Shown here: one piece after another, positions 11,835 through 23,638 of the stretch
How the letters are laid out: each line of letters begins with the position of its first letter
Position numbering within the stretch: position 1 is the first letter of the stretch
Assembly: GCF_000384115.1 (NCBI RefSeq)
Contig: NZ_KB913029.1
Span: 3,695,057 to 3,759,056 of the forward strand
DNA length: 64,000 nucleotides
DNA from: Sporichthya polymorpha DSM 43042
GTDB taxonomy: Bacteria; Actinomycetota; Actinomycetes; Sporichthyales; Sporichthyaceae
Direction of reading: 5' to 3'
The notes under the pieces: generated by a model
Told to the model about the DNA's origin: nothing
Seen by the model: the letters and a program-made list of their open reading frames with translations, nothing else
Databases searched by the model: none
Program-made: the position numbers and the translations under genes

Positions 11835-12404
11835 TCAGGAGCGAGCCTTTTCCTTCAGCTTGATGACCCCGCGAGCTTCGGCGTGCACGGTCTGCGGAGC
11901 AGGCTCGGTGGGCATCGGGTCGTCCGCAACGGTGTCCTGAGTGGTCATCAGGGGCGGGAGCGGAAGCAGGGGCGAGCCCTCCTCCTCGACCGGGACCTCG
12001 TCGCCCTCGTAGTACGGCGGCTGCTCGGCCGCCGGGTCGACGGCGTCCATGATGACGCGGGAGGACGCGGCGCCCGGCCGGAACGGGTGCGTGTTGTCGC
12101 CCGCCGGGACGGCCTGCACGAAGAACGTCACCTTCTGCCGCTGGCCGGTGCAGTCCTTCGCCACCGAGTCGAAACCGCCGGCGAACTCGTCGCCGACCGC
12201 CTGGACGACCTGCGCGGCCAGGTAGGCCGTCCAGCCGGCCGGGCACACGAAGGTCGCGGGCAGACGCACGGCCGCGCCGTCCGCGATCAGGATGCCGTCG
12301 CCCTGGGTAACCGGCTTCGGCCCGGCCGCGTGGGCGGCGGTGGGGGAGAGCGCCAGGGCGAGGACGGCGGACGCGGCGCCGGCGCGGCGGACGAGGGCGT
12401 GCAT
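11835..12404 (-). CDS. Secreted protein of unknown function
   Basis: 189 residues from ATG at 12404; the open frame upstream of this start is antisense to the metE-like gene. A Sec signal peptide is clear: positive MHALVRRAG, hydrophobic ASAVLALALS, then TAAHAAG as cleavage site near residue 26. The mature part has two cysteines (FVCPAGWTAY and KDCTGQ), likely disulfide bonded, and VTFFVQAVPAGD. The C-terminal 50 residues are acidic and proline-rich and end in a basic KLKEKARS. I recognise no domain family. Head-to-head with the metE-like gene, 120 bases apart. Confidence 0.75.
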   Translation of the reverse strand: MHALVRRAGAASAVLALALSPTAAHAAGPKPVTQGDGILIADGAAVRLPATFVCPAGWTAYLAAQVVQAVGDEFAGGFDSVAKDCTGQRQKVTFFVQAVPAGDNTHPFRPGAASSRVIMDAVDPAAEQPPYYEGDEVPVEEEGSPLLPLPPLMTTQDTVADDPMPTEPAPQTVHAEARGVIKLKEKARS

Positions 12405-12512
12405 GGGGGCTCCCGGATCTGCAAGGGGGCACCCGACGTGCACCCGGAATGCGAGAGTCATCCGAGATTGCCCCGCCGTCAAGCCGGGCCCGGCGTGGTG
12501 ACGGCCGCGGCA

Positions 12513-12525
12513 TAACCTGCGGGGG
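12513..12525 (+). promoter_or_regulatory. Leaderless promoter -10 of metE-like gene
   Basis: TAACCT at 12513-12518 ends seven bases before the GTG start at 12525, the spacing expected when transcription begins at the start codon. No ribosome-binding site is present. Confidence 0.6.
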
Positions 12526-13547
12526 TGCCTGCCCTCCCGCTCGACCTTCCGCCGGGCTCCGCCAGTGGCGTCGGTTCCCTGCCGGGGACCGCGCCGCTGG
12601 AGGTGCTGCCGGTCGTCCTCGACCTTCCCGGCCTGCCCTATCTGCCCGAGCTTCCGGCCCGCGGGCCCGGCGCCGACATGATCGGCCGGGCGTTCGCGAT
12701 CCTCGTCGAGCTCTACGCCGACCTCGCGCCGAGCGGGTGGCGCTTCGCCGAGCACCCCGGGCGGGACACCCGCCGGGCGATCAGTCACCTCGGCCAGGAC
12801 CTGGACGCGCTGGAGGAGCGCGGCGAGGGCTACGAGGGCGCGATCAAGGTCCAGGTCGCCGGGCCGTGGGCGCTCGCCTCCACCGTGGAGCTTCGGCACG
12901 GCGACAAGGCGCTCTCCGATCCCGGGGCCTGCCGTGACATCGCCGCCAGCCTCGCGGAGGGCCTGCGCGGCCACGTCGCCGAGGTCCGCAAGCGGCTGCC
13001 GCGGGCGACGACCGTCGTCGTCCAGCTCGACGAGCCGACGCTGCCGGGCGTCCTGCGTGGCACGGTCCGCACCGCCAGCGGCTTCGGGACGCTTCGCGCC
13101 GTCGAGGAGTCAGTCGTCGAGGCGACCCTGCGCGGGGTGGTCGACGTGCTGGCCGCCGACGGCGTGCCGACCGTCGTGCACTCGTGCGCCGCCGGCACTC
13201 CCGTCGCCCTGCTCCACCGGGCCGGCGCGGCCGGGCTGGCGCTCGATCTCGCCGTCACCGGCCAAGCCTCCGACGAGGCCCTCGGGGAGTTCCTGGAGGC
13301 CGGCGGCGTCCTGCTGGCGGGGGTCGTCCCCGCCGTCGACGCGCCCGGCGGACTGTCACCGCTGGCGACTACGGTCTCCCCGGTGCAGGACCTCTGGCAC
13401 CGCCTCGGTCTGCCGCGGGCGGGCCTGGGGCAGGTCGTGCCGGTGCCCGCGTGCGGGCTGGCCGGGGCGTCGCCGGCCTGGGTCCGCGCCGTGACCACCC
13501 GGTGCGCCGACGCGGCGCGCCAACTCGCCGACCTCGGACAGGAGTGA
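12525..13547 (+). CDS. MetE C-terminal-domain-like protein (cobalamin-independent methionine synthase family)
   Basis: 340 residues from a leaderless GTG. It corresponds to the zinc-bearing half of cobalamin-independent methionine synthase. ASGVGSLPGTAPLE is the typical N-terminus, VVVQLDEPTLP a conserved strand, and zinc ligands are visible in VVHSCAAG and VPACGLAG. The full MetE N-terminal half is missing, as in the short homologues found beside ligA in many actinobacteria (the Rv3015c position). Whether it makes methionine or transfers another thiol-linked methyl group is not known. ligA follows after three bases, so the two are co-transcribed. Confidence 0.8.
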   Translation: MPALPLDLPPGSASGVGSLPGTAPLEVLPVVLDLPGLPYLPELPARGPGADMIGRAFAILVELYADLAPSGWRFAEHPGRDTRRAISHLGQDLDALEERGEGYEGAIKVQVAGPWALASTVELRHGDKALSDPGACRDIAASLAEGLRGHVAEVRKRLPRATTVVVQLDEPTLPGVLRGTVRTASGFGTLRAVEESVVEATLRGVVDVLAADGVPTVVHSCAAGTPVALLHRAGAAGLALDLAVTGQASDEALGEFLEAGGVLLAGVVPAVDAPGGLSPLATTVSPVQDLWHRLGLPRAGLGQVVPVPACGLAGASPAWVRAVTTRCADAARQLADLGQE

Positions 13548-15659
<2,112 letters not shown>

Positions 15660-15683
15660 CGCCGCGCCTGTCACCATGCCCGC

Positions 15684-16862
15684 GTGAGCTTCGTGCGGGG
15701 GGCGGGGGCGGCCCTGGTCGGTATGACCCTGGTGCTGTCGGCGTCGGCGTGCTCGAACGACGACTCCGGCCCGCTGCCCGCGGCGGACGTGGTCGCGACG
15801 GCCGCCCCGTCGGCGACCCCGACCCCGACGCCCACACCGGCCCCGCACCAGTTCACCGTCGTCGCGAGCGGTGACCTGCTGATCCACCCCGGCGTGTGGT
15901 GGCGGGCCGAGCGGGAGGCGAAGAACACCTCCGCGCGCTACGACTTCTTCCCGGCGCTGTCCGCGCTGGAGCCGTTGATCTCCGGCGCCGACCTGGCGAT
16001 CTGCCACCTCGAAGGGGCGATGGGCGCGGCCGGCTCGGAGCCCAAGGGCTTCCCGTTGTTCAACAACCCGCCGGAGCTCGCGGCTGCGGTGGCCAAGCTG
16101 GGCTACGACACCTGCTCCACCGCGTCGAACCACGGGATCGACCAGGGCGAGGCGGGCGTGAACACGACGCTGGCCGCACTCGACGCCGCGGGGGTCGCGC
16201 ACGTCGGGACGGCGCGCAACGCCGACGAGGACAAGCCGGTCCTGCTCGACGCCAACGGTGTGACGGTAGCTCACCTGTCCTACACCTACGGGCACAACAA
16301 CGCCCGTCCGGCCGACAAGCCGTGGCTGATCAACACCCTCGCGGACGACTCGATCCTCGACGACGCGCGCGCCGCGCGGGCCGCCGGCGCCGAGGTCGTT
16401 ATCGCGAGCCTGCACTGGGGCGTGGAGTTCGTCACGAATCCGACGCCGGATCAGATCTCGCTCGCGACCGAGCTCATGGACTCCGGCGAGATCGACCTCG
16501 TGATCGGCCACCACGCCCACGTCGTCCAGCCGATCGAGGCATTCGGCGACCGATTCGTCGTCTACGGGCTCGGCAACGTCATCTCGGCGCTGAGCCACGA
16601 CTTCGCGAACGGCGCGTCCCGCGAAGGGATCGTCCCGAAGTTCACCTTCACGCGCGACGGCGAACGCTGGAAGGTCACCGACATCGAGGTGACGCCTACG
16701 TACGTCTCGCCCGTCGGGGGCCTCCACACCGCCGACGTCGCGACCGACCTCGAGCGCAGGCCCGCGGGGGAGGACCTCGCCCGGCTGACGCGCGCCCGCG
16801 ACCGCACCGTCGCCACGGTGTACAGCCGTGGGGTGGACGACGCCGTGGTGCGGGTGCGCTGA
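15684..16862 (+). CDS. CapA family lipoprotein (poly-gamma-glutamate synthesis-like phosphoesterase)
   Basis: 392 residues from GTG at 15684. A hydrophobic leader ending LSASAC suggests a lipoprotein with Cys23 modified, although the lipobox is not ideal; a Thr/Pro-rich linker ([10 protein letters not shown]) follows. The rest is a CapA-type metallophosphoesterase fold: VVASGDLLIHP, ICHLEGAM, TASNHGIDQGE, SLHWGVE and IGHHAHVVQPIE carry the expected Asp, Asn and His metal ligands. CapA proteins are linked to poly-gamma-glutamate capsule, but no capB or capC gene is near, so a general cell-surface phosphoesterase role is as likely. It ends 10 bases from the convergent ACT gene. Confidence 0.85.
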   Translation: MSFVRGAGAALVGMTLVLSASACSNDDSGPLPAADVVATAAPSATPTPTPTPAPHQFTVVASGDLLIHPGVWWRAEREAKNTSARYDFFPALSALEPLISGADLAICHLEGAMGAAGSEPKGFPLFNNPPELAAAVAKLGYDTCSTASNHGIDQGEAGVNTTLAALDAAGVAHVGTARNADEDKPVLLDANGVTVAHLSYTYGHNNARPADKPWLINTLADDSILDDARAARAAGAEVVIASLHWGVEFVTNPTPDQISLATELMDSGEIDLVIGHHAHVVQPIEAFGDRFVVYGLGNVISALSHDFANGASREGIVPKFTFTRDGERWKVTDIEVTPTYVSPVGGLHTADVATDLERRPAGEDLARLTRARDRTVATVYSRGVDDAVVRVR

Positions 16863-16871
16863 CCGGCCGGA

Positions 16872-17531
16872 TCAGGCGCCGGCGGCGGAGATCGTGCGGG
16901 CCAGGGCGACGAGGTGGCCCAGTCGCGCGAGCTCGGAGTCGAGGAACTCGGGACCACCGCGGCGGCCGAGGATCAGCACCCGGTCGCCGGAGGTCATCAC
17001 GGCGGCGGTCGTGGACTGCGCCAGGCTCGGCGCCCACTGCGCAGGGTCGGGCAGCCTGATCGGCCGCGTCAACGGGAGCCACGGCGTCGTGACGTCGCCG
17101 ATCTCCTCCGGCGCGGCCGGGCTGCGGTCCAGCAGCCGCGGCTCGGAGTCGCCCTCGTCGCGGGCCTCGATCAGCACGGCCCAGTCGGCGCGGAAGACGT
17201 TCGGGCTCAGCTGCACCAGGACCGCCTCGGCGTGCGGCGGGTCAGCCGTCATCGCCTCGACGACCTGCAGGTCACGCTGCAGTCCACCGCGCGAGGGGTA
17301 GAACCGGACGAAGTCGACCTGCGCGCCCTCGACCGAGTTGCACGCCGTGACCAGGGCGTCCGCCATCTTGCCCGGCGGCAGTTGAACGAGGATGTCGTCG
17401 ACCGCGCGGCCGTCCCCGCGCTGCTCCACGACGTCGACCCCGACGATGTCGGCGTCGGCCTTGCCGAGCGCCGTCGCGAGCGCACCGAGGGAACCGGGGC
17501 GGTCGGGCAGGACGACACGGAGCAGGAACAT
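16872..17531 (-). CDS. ACT-domain protein
   Basis: 219 residues from ATG at 17531. The first 75 residues form an ACT domain ([27 protein letters not shown]), the small-molecule-binding fold used by amino-acid-responsive enzymes and regulators. The remaining part has no motif I recognise. A homologue sits at the same place, between ligA and gatC, in M. tuberculosis (Rv3013). Its ligand is unknown; amino acids are the usual guess. Transcribed away from gatC with a 114-base gap. Confidence 0.8.
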   Translation of the reverse strand: MFLLRVVLPDRPGSLGALATALGKADADIVGVDVVEQRGDGRAVDDILVQLPPGKMADALVTACNSVEGAQVDFVRFYPSRGGLQRDLQVVEAMTADPPHAEAVLVQLSPNVFRADWAVLIEARDEGDSEPRLLDRSPAAPEEIGDVTTPWLPLTRPIRLPDPAQWAPSLAQSTTAAVMTSGDRVLILGRRGGPEFLDSELARLGHLVALARTISAAGA

Positions 17532-17645
17532 GTGCCCATTGTCCCTCGAGCGCGGCTTCAGCCGTGTCGACGGCAGGTTTCGGCCGTGTTTTCGTCGGCT
17601 CCTAGGATTGCCGGGGTCCGCCGGAGCTCGTTCGATCGGAGCCGC

Positions 17646-17942
17646 ATGTCCATCACCCGAGACGAGGTCGCGCACCTCGCCCGGCTCGCCCGGCTCGATC
17701 TGAGCGAGGACGAGCTCGCGCAGATGGCCGGCCAGCTGGACGCCATCCTGAACGCGGTGGCCCGCGTCTCCGAGGTCGCGGATGCCGACGTGCCGCCGAT
17801 GTCCCACGCCGTCCCGTTGACGAACGTTCTCCGTGAGGACGAGGTGCGTCCCGGTCTGACGCCCGAGCAGGCGCTCTCCGGCGCCCCCGCCGCCGAGGAC
17901 GGTCGGTTCCGGGTGCCGCGGATCCTGGGGGAGGCGCCGTAA
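17646..17942 (+). CDS. gatC: Asp/Glu-tRNA amidotransferase subunit C
   Basis: 98 residues, ATG at 17646. Small scaffold subunit wrapped around GatA-GatB in the transamidosome that converts Glu-tRNA-Gln to Gln-tRNA-Gln. The sequence [20 protein letters not shown] at the N-terminus and [16 protein letters not shown] at the C-terminus are classic GatC features. Its TAA overlaps the gatA ATG by one base, implying translational coupling. Confidence 0.95.
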   Translation: MSITRDEVAHLARLARLDLSEDELAQMAGQLDAILNAVARVSEVADADVPPMSHAVPLTNVLREDEVRPGLTPEQALSGAPAAEDGRFRVPRILGEAP

Positions 17943-19435
17943 TGGGGGACCTGACGAGGCTGACTGCCGCCGAGCTCGCAGCGCTCATCGCCGCGGGCGA
18001 GGCGTCCGCCGTCGAAGTGACGCAGGCTCACCTGGACCGGATCACGAAGGTCGACGAGTCCGTTCACGCCTTCCTGCACCTCGACACCGAAGGAGCGCTG
18101 GCGGCCGCGGCCTCCGTCGACGCGGCGCGGTCGACGGGCACACCGCTCGGTCCGCTCGCCGGCGTCCCGCTCGCGCTCAAGGACGTCCTCACCCAGGAAG
18201 GCGTCCCGACCACGTGCGGGTCGAAGATTCTCGAGGGCTGGCGGCCGCCGTACGACTCGACGGTGGTGCGCAAGCTGCGCGCGGCCGGCGTCGTCATCCT
18301 CGGCAAGGCGAACATGGACGAGTTCGCGATGGGCTCGTCCACCGAGAACTCGGCCTACGGCCCGACGCGCAACCCGTGGGATCTGACGCGCATTCCGGGC
18401 GGCTCGTCCGGTGGCTCCTCGGCGGCGGTCGCGGCGTTCGAGGCGCCGCTCGCGATCGGCACCGACACCGGTGGTTCGATCCGGCAGCCGGCCGCGGTCT
18501 GCGGCATCGTCGGCACCAAGCCGACCTACGGCGGCGTCAGCCGCTACGGGCTCGTCGCGTTCTCCTCCAGCCTCGACCAGGCGGGCCCGTTCGCCCGCAC
18601 CGTGCTCGACGCGGCGCTGCTGCACGAAGCCATCGCGGGGCACGACCCGCTCGACTCCACGTCGATCGACGCCCCCGTCCCGCCCGTCGTCGCGGCGGCC
18701 CGCCAGGCCGACGTCGGCGGGCTGCGGGTTGGCGTGGTGCGGGAGTTCAGCGGAGCCGGTTACCAGGCCGGGGTCGAGCAGCGGTTCCGCGAGGCGGTGG
18801 AGCTGCTGACCTCGCTCGGTGCGGAGGTCGTCGAGGTCTCCTGCCCGAACTTCACGTACGCGATGCCCGCGTACTACCTGATCGCGCCGAGCGAGTGCTC
18901 GTCGAACCTCGCGCGGTTCGACGCGATGCGCTACGGCCTGCGGGTCGGCGACGACGGCACCGCCGGCGTCGAGGAGGTCATGTCCCGGACGCGCGCCGCA
19001 GGCTTCGGGCCCGAGGTGAAGCGTCGCATCATTCTCGGCACGTATGCGCTGTCCGCCGGCTATTACGACGCGTACTACGGCTCGGCGCAGAAGGTGCGCA
19101 CGCTGATCGCGCGCGACTTCGAGGCCGCCTTCTCGCAGGTTGACGTCCTCGTCTCGCCGACCGCGCCGACGACGGCGTTCCCGCTCGGCGAGAAGGTCGA
19201 CGACCCGCTCGCGATGTACCTGCAGGACCTCTGCACGATCCCGTCGAACCTCGCGGGCAACTGCGCGATGTCCGTGCCGGTCGGCCTCGCGCCGGAGGAC
19301 GGCCTGCCGGTCGGCCTGCAGATCATGGCGCCGGCGATGGCGGACGACCGGCTCTACCGCGTCGGCGCGGCGTTGGAGAAGGCACTGGTGGAGCGCACCG
19401 GGCACCTGCTGATCGAGGAGGCTCCGCAGCTGTGA
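17942..19435 (+). CDS. gatA: Asp/Glu-tRNA amidotransferase subunit A
   Basis: 497 residues. Amidase-signature subunit that releases ammonia from glutamine. The Ser-cisSer-Lys triad is visible: Lys80 in ALKDVL, then [13 protein letters not shown] and [13 protein letters not shown] with the paired serines. The glutamine pocket segment [21 protein letters not shown] (split here at [11 protein letters not shown] and [10 protein letters not shown]) and the C-terminal [11 protein letters not shown] are also present. Overlaps gatC by one base and gatB by four (GTGA). Confidence 0.97.
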   Translation: MGDLTRLTAAELAALIAAGEASAVEVTQAHLDRITKVDESVHAFLHLDTEGALAAAASVDAARSTGTPLGPLAGVPLALKDVLTQEGVPTTCGSKILEGWRPPYDSTVVRKLRAAGVVILGKANMDEFAMGSSTENSAYGPTRNPWDLTRIPGGSSGGSSAAVAAFEAPLAIGTDTGGSIRQPAAVCGIVGTKPTYGGVSRYGLVAFSSSLDQAGPFARTVLDAALLHEAIAGHDPLDSTSIDAPVPPVVAAARQADVGGLRVGVVREFSGAGYQAGVEQRFREAVELLTSLGAEVVEVSCPNFTYAMPAYYLIAPSECSSNLARFDAMRYGLRVGDDGTAGVEEVMSRTRAAGFGPEVKRRIILGTYALSAGYYDAYYGSAQKVRTLIARDFEAAFSQVDVLVSPTAPTTAFPLGEKVDDPLAMYLQDLCTIPSNLAGNCAMSVPVGLAPEDGLPVGLQIMAPAMADDRLYRVGAALEKALVERTGHLLIEEAPQL

Positions 19436-20949
19436 CCGAGACTCTCGCCACCCCCGCGATTGTTCCGTTCGAGCAGGCGCTCCAGACCTACGAGCCGGTG
19501 ATCGGCCTCGAGGTCCACGTCGAGCTCGGCACCGCGTCGAAGATGTTCTGCGGCTGCCCGACGGCCTTCGGTGCCGAACCCAACACCCAGGTCTGCCCGA
19601 CCTGCCTCGGCCTGCCGGGCTCGCTGCCGGTGGCGAACCGGAAGGCGATCGAGTCCATCATCCGGCTCGGTCTCGCGCTGAACTGCTCGATCGCGTCCTG
19701 GTGCCGGTTCGCGCGGAAGAACTACTTCTACCCGGACATGCCCAAGGACTTTCAGATCAGCCAGTACGACGAGCCGATCTGCTTCGAGGGGCACCTCGAC
19801 GTCGAGGTCGAGGGCCGGACCTTCCGCATCGGCATCGAGCGCGTGCACCTCGAGGAGGACACCGGCAAGTCGTTGCACGTCGGCGGCGCGACCGGTCGCA
19901 TCCACGGCGCCTCGCACTCGCTCGTCGACTACAACCGCGCCGGCATCCCGCTCGTCGAGGTCGTGACCAAGCCCGTGACTGACACCGGATCACTTGCACC
20001 CGAGGTCGCCCGCGCCTACGTCACCGAGTTGCGGGACATCTGCCGCACGCTCGGCATCTCCGACGTGCGCATGGAGGAGGGCTCGCTGCGCTGCGACGCC
20101 AACGTCTCCATCGCGCCCCGCGGCGCGAGTGAGTGGGGCACCCGCTCGGAGACGAAGAACGTCAACTCGCTGCGCTCCGTCGAGCGTGCCGTCCGCTTCG
20201 AGATCTCGCGGCAGGCGGGCGTGCTCGACGCCGGCGGTCGCGTGATCCAGGAGACCCGGCACTTCCAGGAGGACTCCGGCACGACCACGCCCGGCCGGAG
20301 CAAGGAGACCGCGGAGGACTACCGGTACTTCCCGGAGCCGGACCTCGTCCCGATCGCCCCCGCCCCGGATTGGGTCGAGGAGCTCCGGGCGGCCCTGCCC
20401 GAGCTGCCGACCGCGCGCCGGAAGCGGCTGCAGGCCGAGTGGGACCTCTCCGACCTCGACATGCAGGCGCTCACCGGCGCCGGCGCGCTCGACTCGGTCG
20501 AGGCGACCGTGGCTGCGGGCGCGTCCCCGGAGGCGGCGCGCAAGTGGTGGCTGGGGGAGCTCGCCCGGCGCGCGAACGAGGCGGGCGTCGAGGTCGCGGC
20601 GCTGCCGATCACCCCGGCGCAGGTCGCCGAGGTCTGCGCGCTCGTCGACGCGGGCAAGCTTAACGACAAGCTCGCCCGGCAGGTCATCGAGGGCGTGCTG
20701 GCGGGGGAGGGGACGCCCGAGCAGGTCGTCGCGGCCCGCGGGCTCGTGGTCGTCTCCGACACCGGGGCCCTGACCGCCGCCGTCGACGCCGCGATCGCCG
20801 CCAACGCCGCGGTCGCCGACAAGATCCGCGGCGGCAAGGTCCAGGCCGTCGGGGCCCTCGTCGGTGCGGTCATGAAGGAGACCCGGGGCCAGGCCGACGC
20901 CGCCGCCGTGAAGGCGCTGATCCTGGAGAAGCTCGGCGTCTCCGAGTAG
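19432..20949 (+). CDS. gatB: Asp/Glu-tRNA amidotransferase subunit B
   Basis: 505 residues from GTG at 19432. It phosphorylates the tRNA-bound Glu or Asp and amidates it with ammonia channelled from GatA. Visible are the GatB signatures [29 protein letters not shown] with zinc-site cysteines, [19 protein letters not shown] and [14 protein letters not shown] (here with M), then the Yqey-like tail domain. With only a GluRS (gltX) encoded nearby this complex likely supplies Gln-tRNA. The frame ends in a GC-rich stretch before repeat C1. Confidence 0.97.
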   Translation: MTETLATPAIVPFEQALQTYEPVIGLEVHVELGTASKMFCGCPTAFGAEPNTQVCPTCLGLPGSLPVANRKAIESIIRLGLALNCSIASWCRFARKNYFYPDMPKDFQISQYDEPICFEGHLDVEVEGRTFRIGIERVHLEEDTGKSLHVGGATGRIHGASHSLVDYNRAGIPLVEVVTKPVTDTGSLAPEVARAYVTELRDICRTLGISDVRMEEGSLRCDANVSIAPRGASEWGTRSETKNVNSLRSVERAVRFEISRQAGVLDAGGRVIQETRHFQEDSGTTTPGRSKETAEDYRYFPEPDLVPIAPAPDWVEELRAALPELPTARRKRLQAEWDLSDLDMQALTGAGALDSVEATVAAGASPEAARKWWLGELARRANEAGVEVAALPITPAQVAEVCALVDAGKLNDKLARQVIEGVLAGEGTPEQVVAARGLVVVSDTGALTAAVDAAIAANAAVADKIRGGKVQAVGALVGAVMKETRGQADAAAVKALILEKLGVSE

Positions 20950-20996
20950 CCGGGCTGTTCCCGGACGCCGTGTCCATATAACCTGTCCAGACACCT

Positions 20997-21046
20997 TGGA
21001 GATGACATCTCCACTGGCGTGCACTGGAGATGACATCTCCAGTGCA
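20997..21046. repeat. Family C palindromic repeat, copy C1 (double)
   Basis: Two palindromes in tandem: TGGAGATGACATCTCCA (20997-21013) and a perfect 27-base palindrome (21020-21046) with the same core GGAGATGACATCTCC plus arms TGCACT/AGTGCA. The 27-mer recurs exactly at 48338-48364 and degenerately at 49386-49412. Here it lies between gatB and the AttH-like gene. Confidence 0.9.
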
Positions 21047-21080
21047 GGGTGGATCGGCAACGGCGACGGAGGCGGGCGAC

Positions 21081-21992
21081 GTGAGCGGGACGGCGAGCGG
21101 GACGGCGATCGACACCGAGTGGGGGCCGCTGGCCCAGCCGCTGCACGCCGAGGTCCCGGACGACCCGCGGCCGTGGCGGGACAACGCGTTCCTCTGCTTC
21201 TGGGACCCTGCCACCCGGGTCACCGGTGTGATGCACATCTCCGCCTCGCCCAATGCGGCCGGCGGGCGCCGGGCCCGCGTCAGCGTTCGCCTGGAGAACA
21301 CGACCGTCGAGGTCGTCGAGTCCCTCGGGTTCGCCACCTGGAACAGCGAGTCGATCACCTTCGACCCCCAGACCGGCTTCACCGTCGACGGACCGGGGCT
21401 GTCCGGGAGTCTGACCTTCACCCCGCACCACGCTCTTGCCGTCTTCCTCGGAGAACACGCGCCGAAGGCGTTCAGCCTCGACTCCGAGCACCCGCTGCAC
21501 CACTACCAGCGCAGCGCGCGGGTCATCGGCTCGCTGACCGTCCACGGACGCACCGTCGAGGTCGACGGCTTCGGGTACCGCGACCGCACCTGGGGCTTCC
21601 GTGAGGAGTCGGCCAGCGTGCAGGAGTACTACGGCTGCATGTGGGTGTTCCCCGACGTCTCGGTCTCGGCGATCCGGCTGCTCGGCCAGGACGGGCACAC
21701 CGCGACGATCGGCCACGTCTGCGACGCCAACGGCACTGTCCCCGTGACCGGCATGACGATCGTCCGCGACGCCGCCGGGCTGTTCCGGTCCACGCGGATC
21801 GACCGCAAGGAGGGCGACCCGCTCGAGGTCTCGCTCGTCGAGCGCTACGGCACGTTCTGGTGCCCGATGGGTGTGGAGGAGCAGGCCGGTCCGACGCTGA
21901 GCGCCTACGACGAGTGGCACTCCCTGCGCCGGGCCGACGGGGTCGAGGGCTTCGGCCTCCTCGAGCAGGGCATCACGCGCCAGCTGTACTGA
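21081..21992 (+). CDS. DUF7064/AttH-like lipocalin-type protein
   Basis: 303 residues from GTG at 21081, chosen because GGAGG lies eight bases upstream; an in-frame start at 21030 would fall inside repeat C1. The protein resembles the AttH/hydroxyneurosporene-synthase-like double-lipocalin group (DUF7064/7065 in actinobacteria). The conserved turn VDGFGYRDRTWGFRE matches VNSYAVRDRSWGEAR in the gene at 44660, indicating paralogy. Tryptophan- and His-rich segments (PHHALAVFLGEHAP) suggest binding of a hydrophobic ligand. Function and substrate are unknown. Confidence 0.6.
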   Translation: MSGTASGTAIDTEWGPLAQPLHAEVPDDPRPWRDNAFLCFWDPATRVTGVMHISASPNAAGGRRARVSVRLENTTVEVVESLGFATWNSESITFDPQTGFTVDGPGLSGSLTFTPHHALAVFLGEHAPKAFSLDSEHPLHHYQRSARVIGSLTVHGRTVEVDGFGYRDRTWGFREESASVQEYYGCMWVFPDVSVSAIRLLGQDGHTATIGHVCDANGTVPVTGMTIVRDAAGLFRSTRIDRKEGDPLEVSLVERYGTFWCPMGVEEQAGPTLSAYDEWHSLRRADGVEGFGLLEQGITRQLY

Positions 21993-22010
21993 CGCCCTGT
22001 CAGAAGTCCG

Positions 22011-22832
22011 TCAGAGCTTCTGCTCCTCCGAGCACCACCAGGTGGTCCGGCCGCCGACGGTGCCGCGGGTCATCGGGGCCCCGTCGCGCGGGCACTCGGC
22101 CCCGGCCTTCCGGTGCGGGATCACCGACAGGGTGTGGACCCCGCCGCCGGCGATCGCGTCGGTGATCGCCTTGCGCACGCCCTTGTGGAGCCGGTCCGCC
22201 TCGGCCCGGGTCAGGTCCTTGGCGGGGCGCTTCGGGCTGACCTTCGCCAACCAGAGCGCCTGGTCGGCGAGCAGGTTCCCGATGCCGGCGATCGCGTTCT
22301 GGTCGAGCAGGCGGGCCTTCACCGGCGCGATGCTCCGGCCGAGCATCGCGCGGAACTCGGCGGGCGCGATGGTCTGCGCGTCCGGCCCGAGGTCCTCGTG
22401 GGGCGGGTCGAGGCGCACCCGGCCCAGCCGTCGCGGGTCGACGAGCAGCAGGTAACCACCGTCGTCGAACCGCAGCGCGAAGCGGGTGAACCGGTGGTCG
22501 CCGGCGGCGCGGCCGCGGGCCCAGTAGTCACCGCCGTCGGTCTCGTCGCCCTTCGGGTCGGCGACGACGATCTTGCCGGACATCCCGAGGTGGATACCGA
22601 GCTCCGGGCCCGGGGTGCGGCTGCGCCCGACCCCGCCGGTGTGGCACCACATGCTCTTCCCGCGGCGGCAGGCCTCGGTCAACGTCCGCCCGACGAGCGC
22701 GTCGCGGATCTGGCCGGGGGAGTGCGGGCGGCACTCGTAGGTGTCGCTGTCGTCGACGTCCACGATCCGCCGCCCGAGGGCGTAGGACTCGATGACGCGG
22801 CGGGCGGACTCGACCTCAGGCAGTTCGGGCAC
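22011..22832 (-). CDS. Fpg/Nei family DNA glycosylase with degenerate zinc finger
   Basis: 273 residues from GTG at 22832, which puts the catalytic proline second (PELPEVE after Met removal). Bifunctional glycosylase/AP lyase that removes oxidised bases. Pro2, Glu3, the lysine in GMSGKIVV and the H2TH segment DQNAIAGIGNLLADQALW are present, as is the SVIPHRKAG stretch. The zinc finger is not canonical: it reads ECPRDGAP and WWCSEEQ, so the second and fourth cysteines of the C-x2-C...C-x2-C motif are missing. It may work as a zincless finger, as in NEIL1, or have lost function. The gene ends 18 bases from the convergent AttH-like gene. Confidence 0.85.
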   Translation of the reverse strand: MPELPEVESARRVIESYALGRRIVDVDDSDTYECRPHSPGQIRDALVGRTLTEACRRGKSMWCHTGGVGRSRTPGPELGIHLGMSGKIVVADPKGDETDGGDYWARGRAAGDHRFTRFALRFDDGGYLLLVDPRRLGRVRLDPPHEDLGPDAQTIAPAEFRAMLGRSIAPVKARLLDQNAIAGIGNLLADQALWLAKVSPKRPAKDLTRAEADRLHKGVRKAITDAIAGGGVHTLSVIPHRKAGAECPRDGAPMTRGTVGGRTTWWCSEEQKL

Positions 22833-22863
22833 CGGCCAATTCTGCTGATGCCCTCTCCATCGG

Positions 22864-23622
22864 TCAGAGCCGGTCGGCGTTCGCGTGGAACGCGTCGCGG
22901 ACGTACTGGGAGAACCCCGGGGCGAGCTTGTCGTACTCCGCCAGGTACCGCGGGTCGGAGATGTAGAGATCGCCGAGCCCACGGTGCATGTCCCCGCCGC
23001 AGTCGTAGAACCAGCGGATCAGGTGCTGCCGGTGCTCCTCGGCCAGCTGCATCGCGACGGGGCCGTCGGCCGGTTCGCCCGCTCGGATCGCTGCGAGGAA
23101 GCCCTCGATGTTCGCTCCGGCCTGCTCTTTGATCTCGATCCAGTCCTCCTTCGTGTACCGAGCCGACCGGCGCTGTGACTCACGCCAGGCGTCGGTGTCT
23201 CCCCACTTCTCCTTCGCCTCCTCCTGGTACTCGGCGATCTTGTCCGTGCCGAAGATCTCGAACTGCTCCTCGGGCGTCAGGGCCATGCCCATGCTCCGGG
23301 CCTCCATCTCCTTCTCGATCGCCGCCAGCAGCGCGGCGTTGCGGGCCTGCCGTTCGCGCACCAGCCGGTGCTGCCGGCGCAGGTGGTCGTCGACGTCGAC
23401 GTCCGGGTCGGCGAGCATGGACGCGATCTCCTCGAGCGAGAACTCCAGCTCGCGGTAGAAGAGGATCTGCTGCAGGCGACGCAGGTCCCCGGTCGAGTAG
23501 AGCCGGTAACCGGCGGGGGAGCGCCCCGCCGGAGTCAGCAGCCCCAGCTCGTCGTAGTGGTGCAGCGTGCGCACCGAGATGTGCGCGAGCTTGGCCACCT
23601 CACCGACTGTGTAACCGTTCAC
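22864..23622 (-). CDS. MerR family regulator, TipA-like with TipAS domain
   Basis: 252 residues from ATG at 23622. N-terminal MerR winged helix (YTVGEVAKLAHISVRTLHHYDELGLL, split at VRTLHHYDELG), coiled-coil dimer helix around residues 75-110, then a TipAS-type antibiotic-recognition domain (QFEIFGTDKIAEYQEEAKEKWGDT, DMHRGLGDLYISDPRY). TipA proteins bind thiopeptides covalently and activate multidrug resistance, often through their own promoter. The cysteine in WFYDCGGDMH could be the attachment residue. A matching MerR-type promoter/operator sits just upstream. Divergent from a DinB-family gene. Confidence 0.9.
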   Translation of the reverse strand: MNGYTVGEVAKLAHISVRTLHHYDELGLLTPAGRSPAGYRLYSTGDLRRLQQILFYRELEFSLEEIASMLADPDVDVDDHLRRQHRLVRERQARNAALLAAIEKEMEARSMGMALTPEEQFEIFGTDKIAEYQEEAKEKWGDTDAWRESQRRSARYTKEDWIEIKEQAGANIEGFLAAIRAGEPADGPVAMQLAEEHRQHLIRWFYDCGGDMHRGLGDLYISDPRYLAEYDKLAPGFSQYVRDAFHANADRL

Positions 23623-23638
23623 GCCTCCGATCGTGAGG

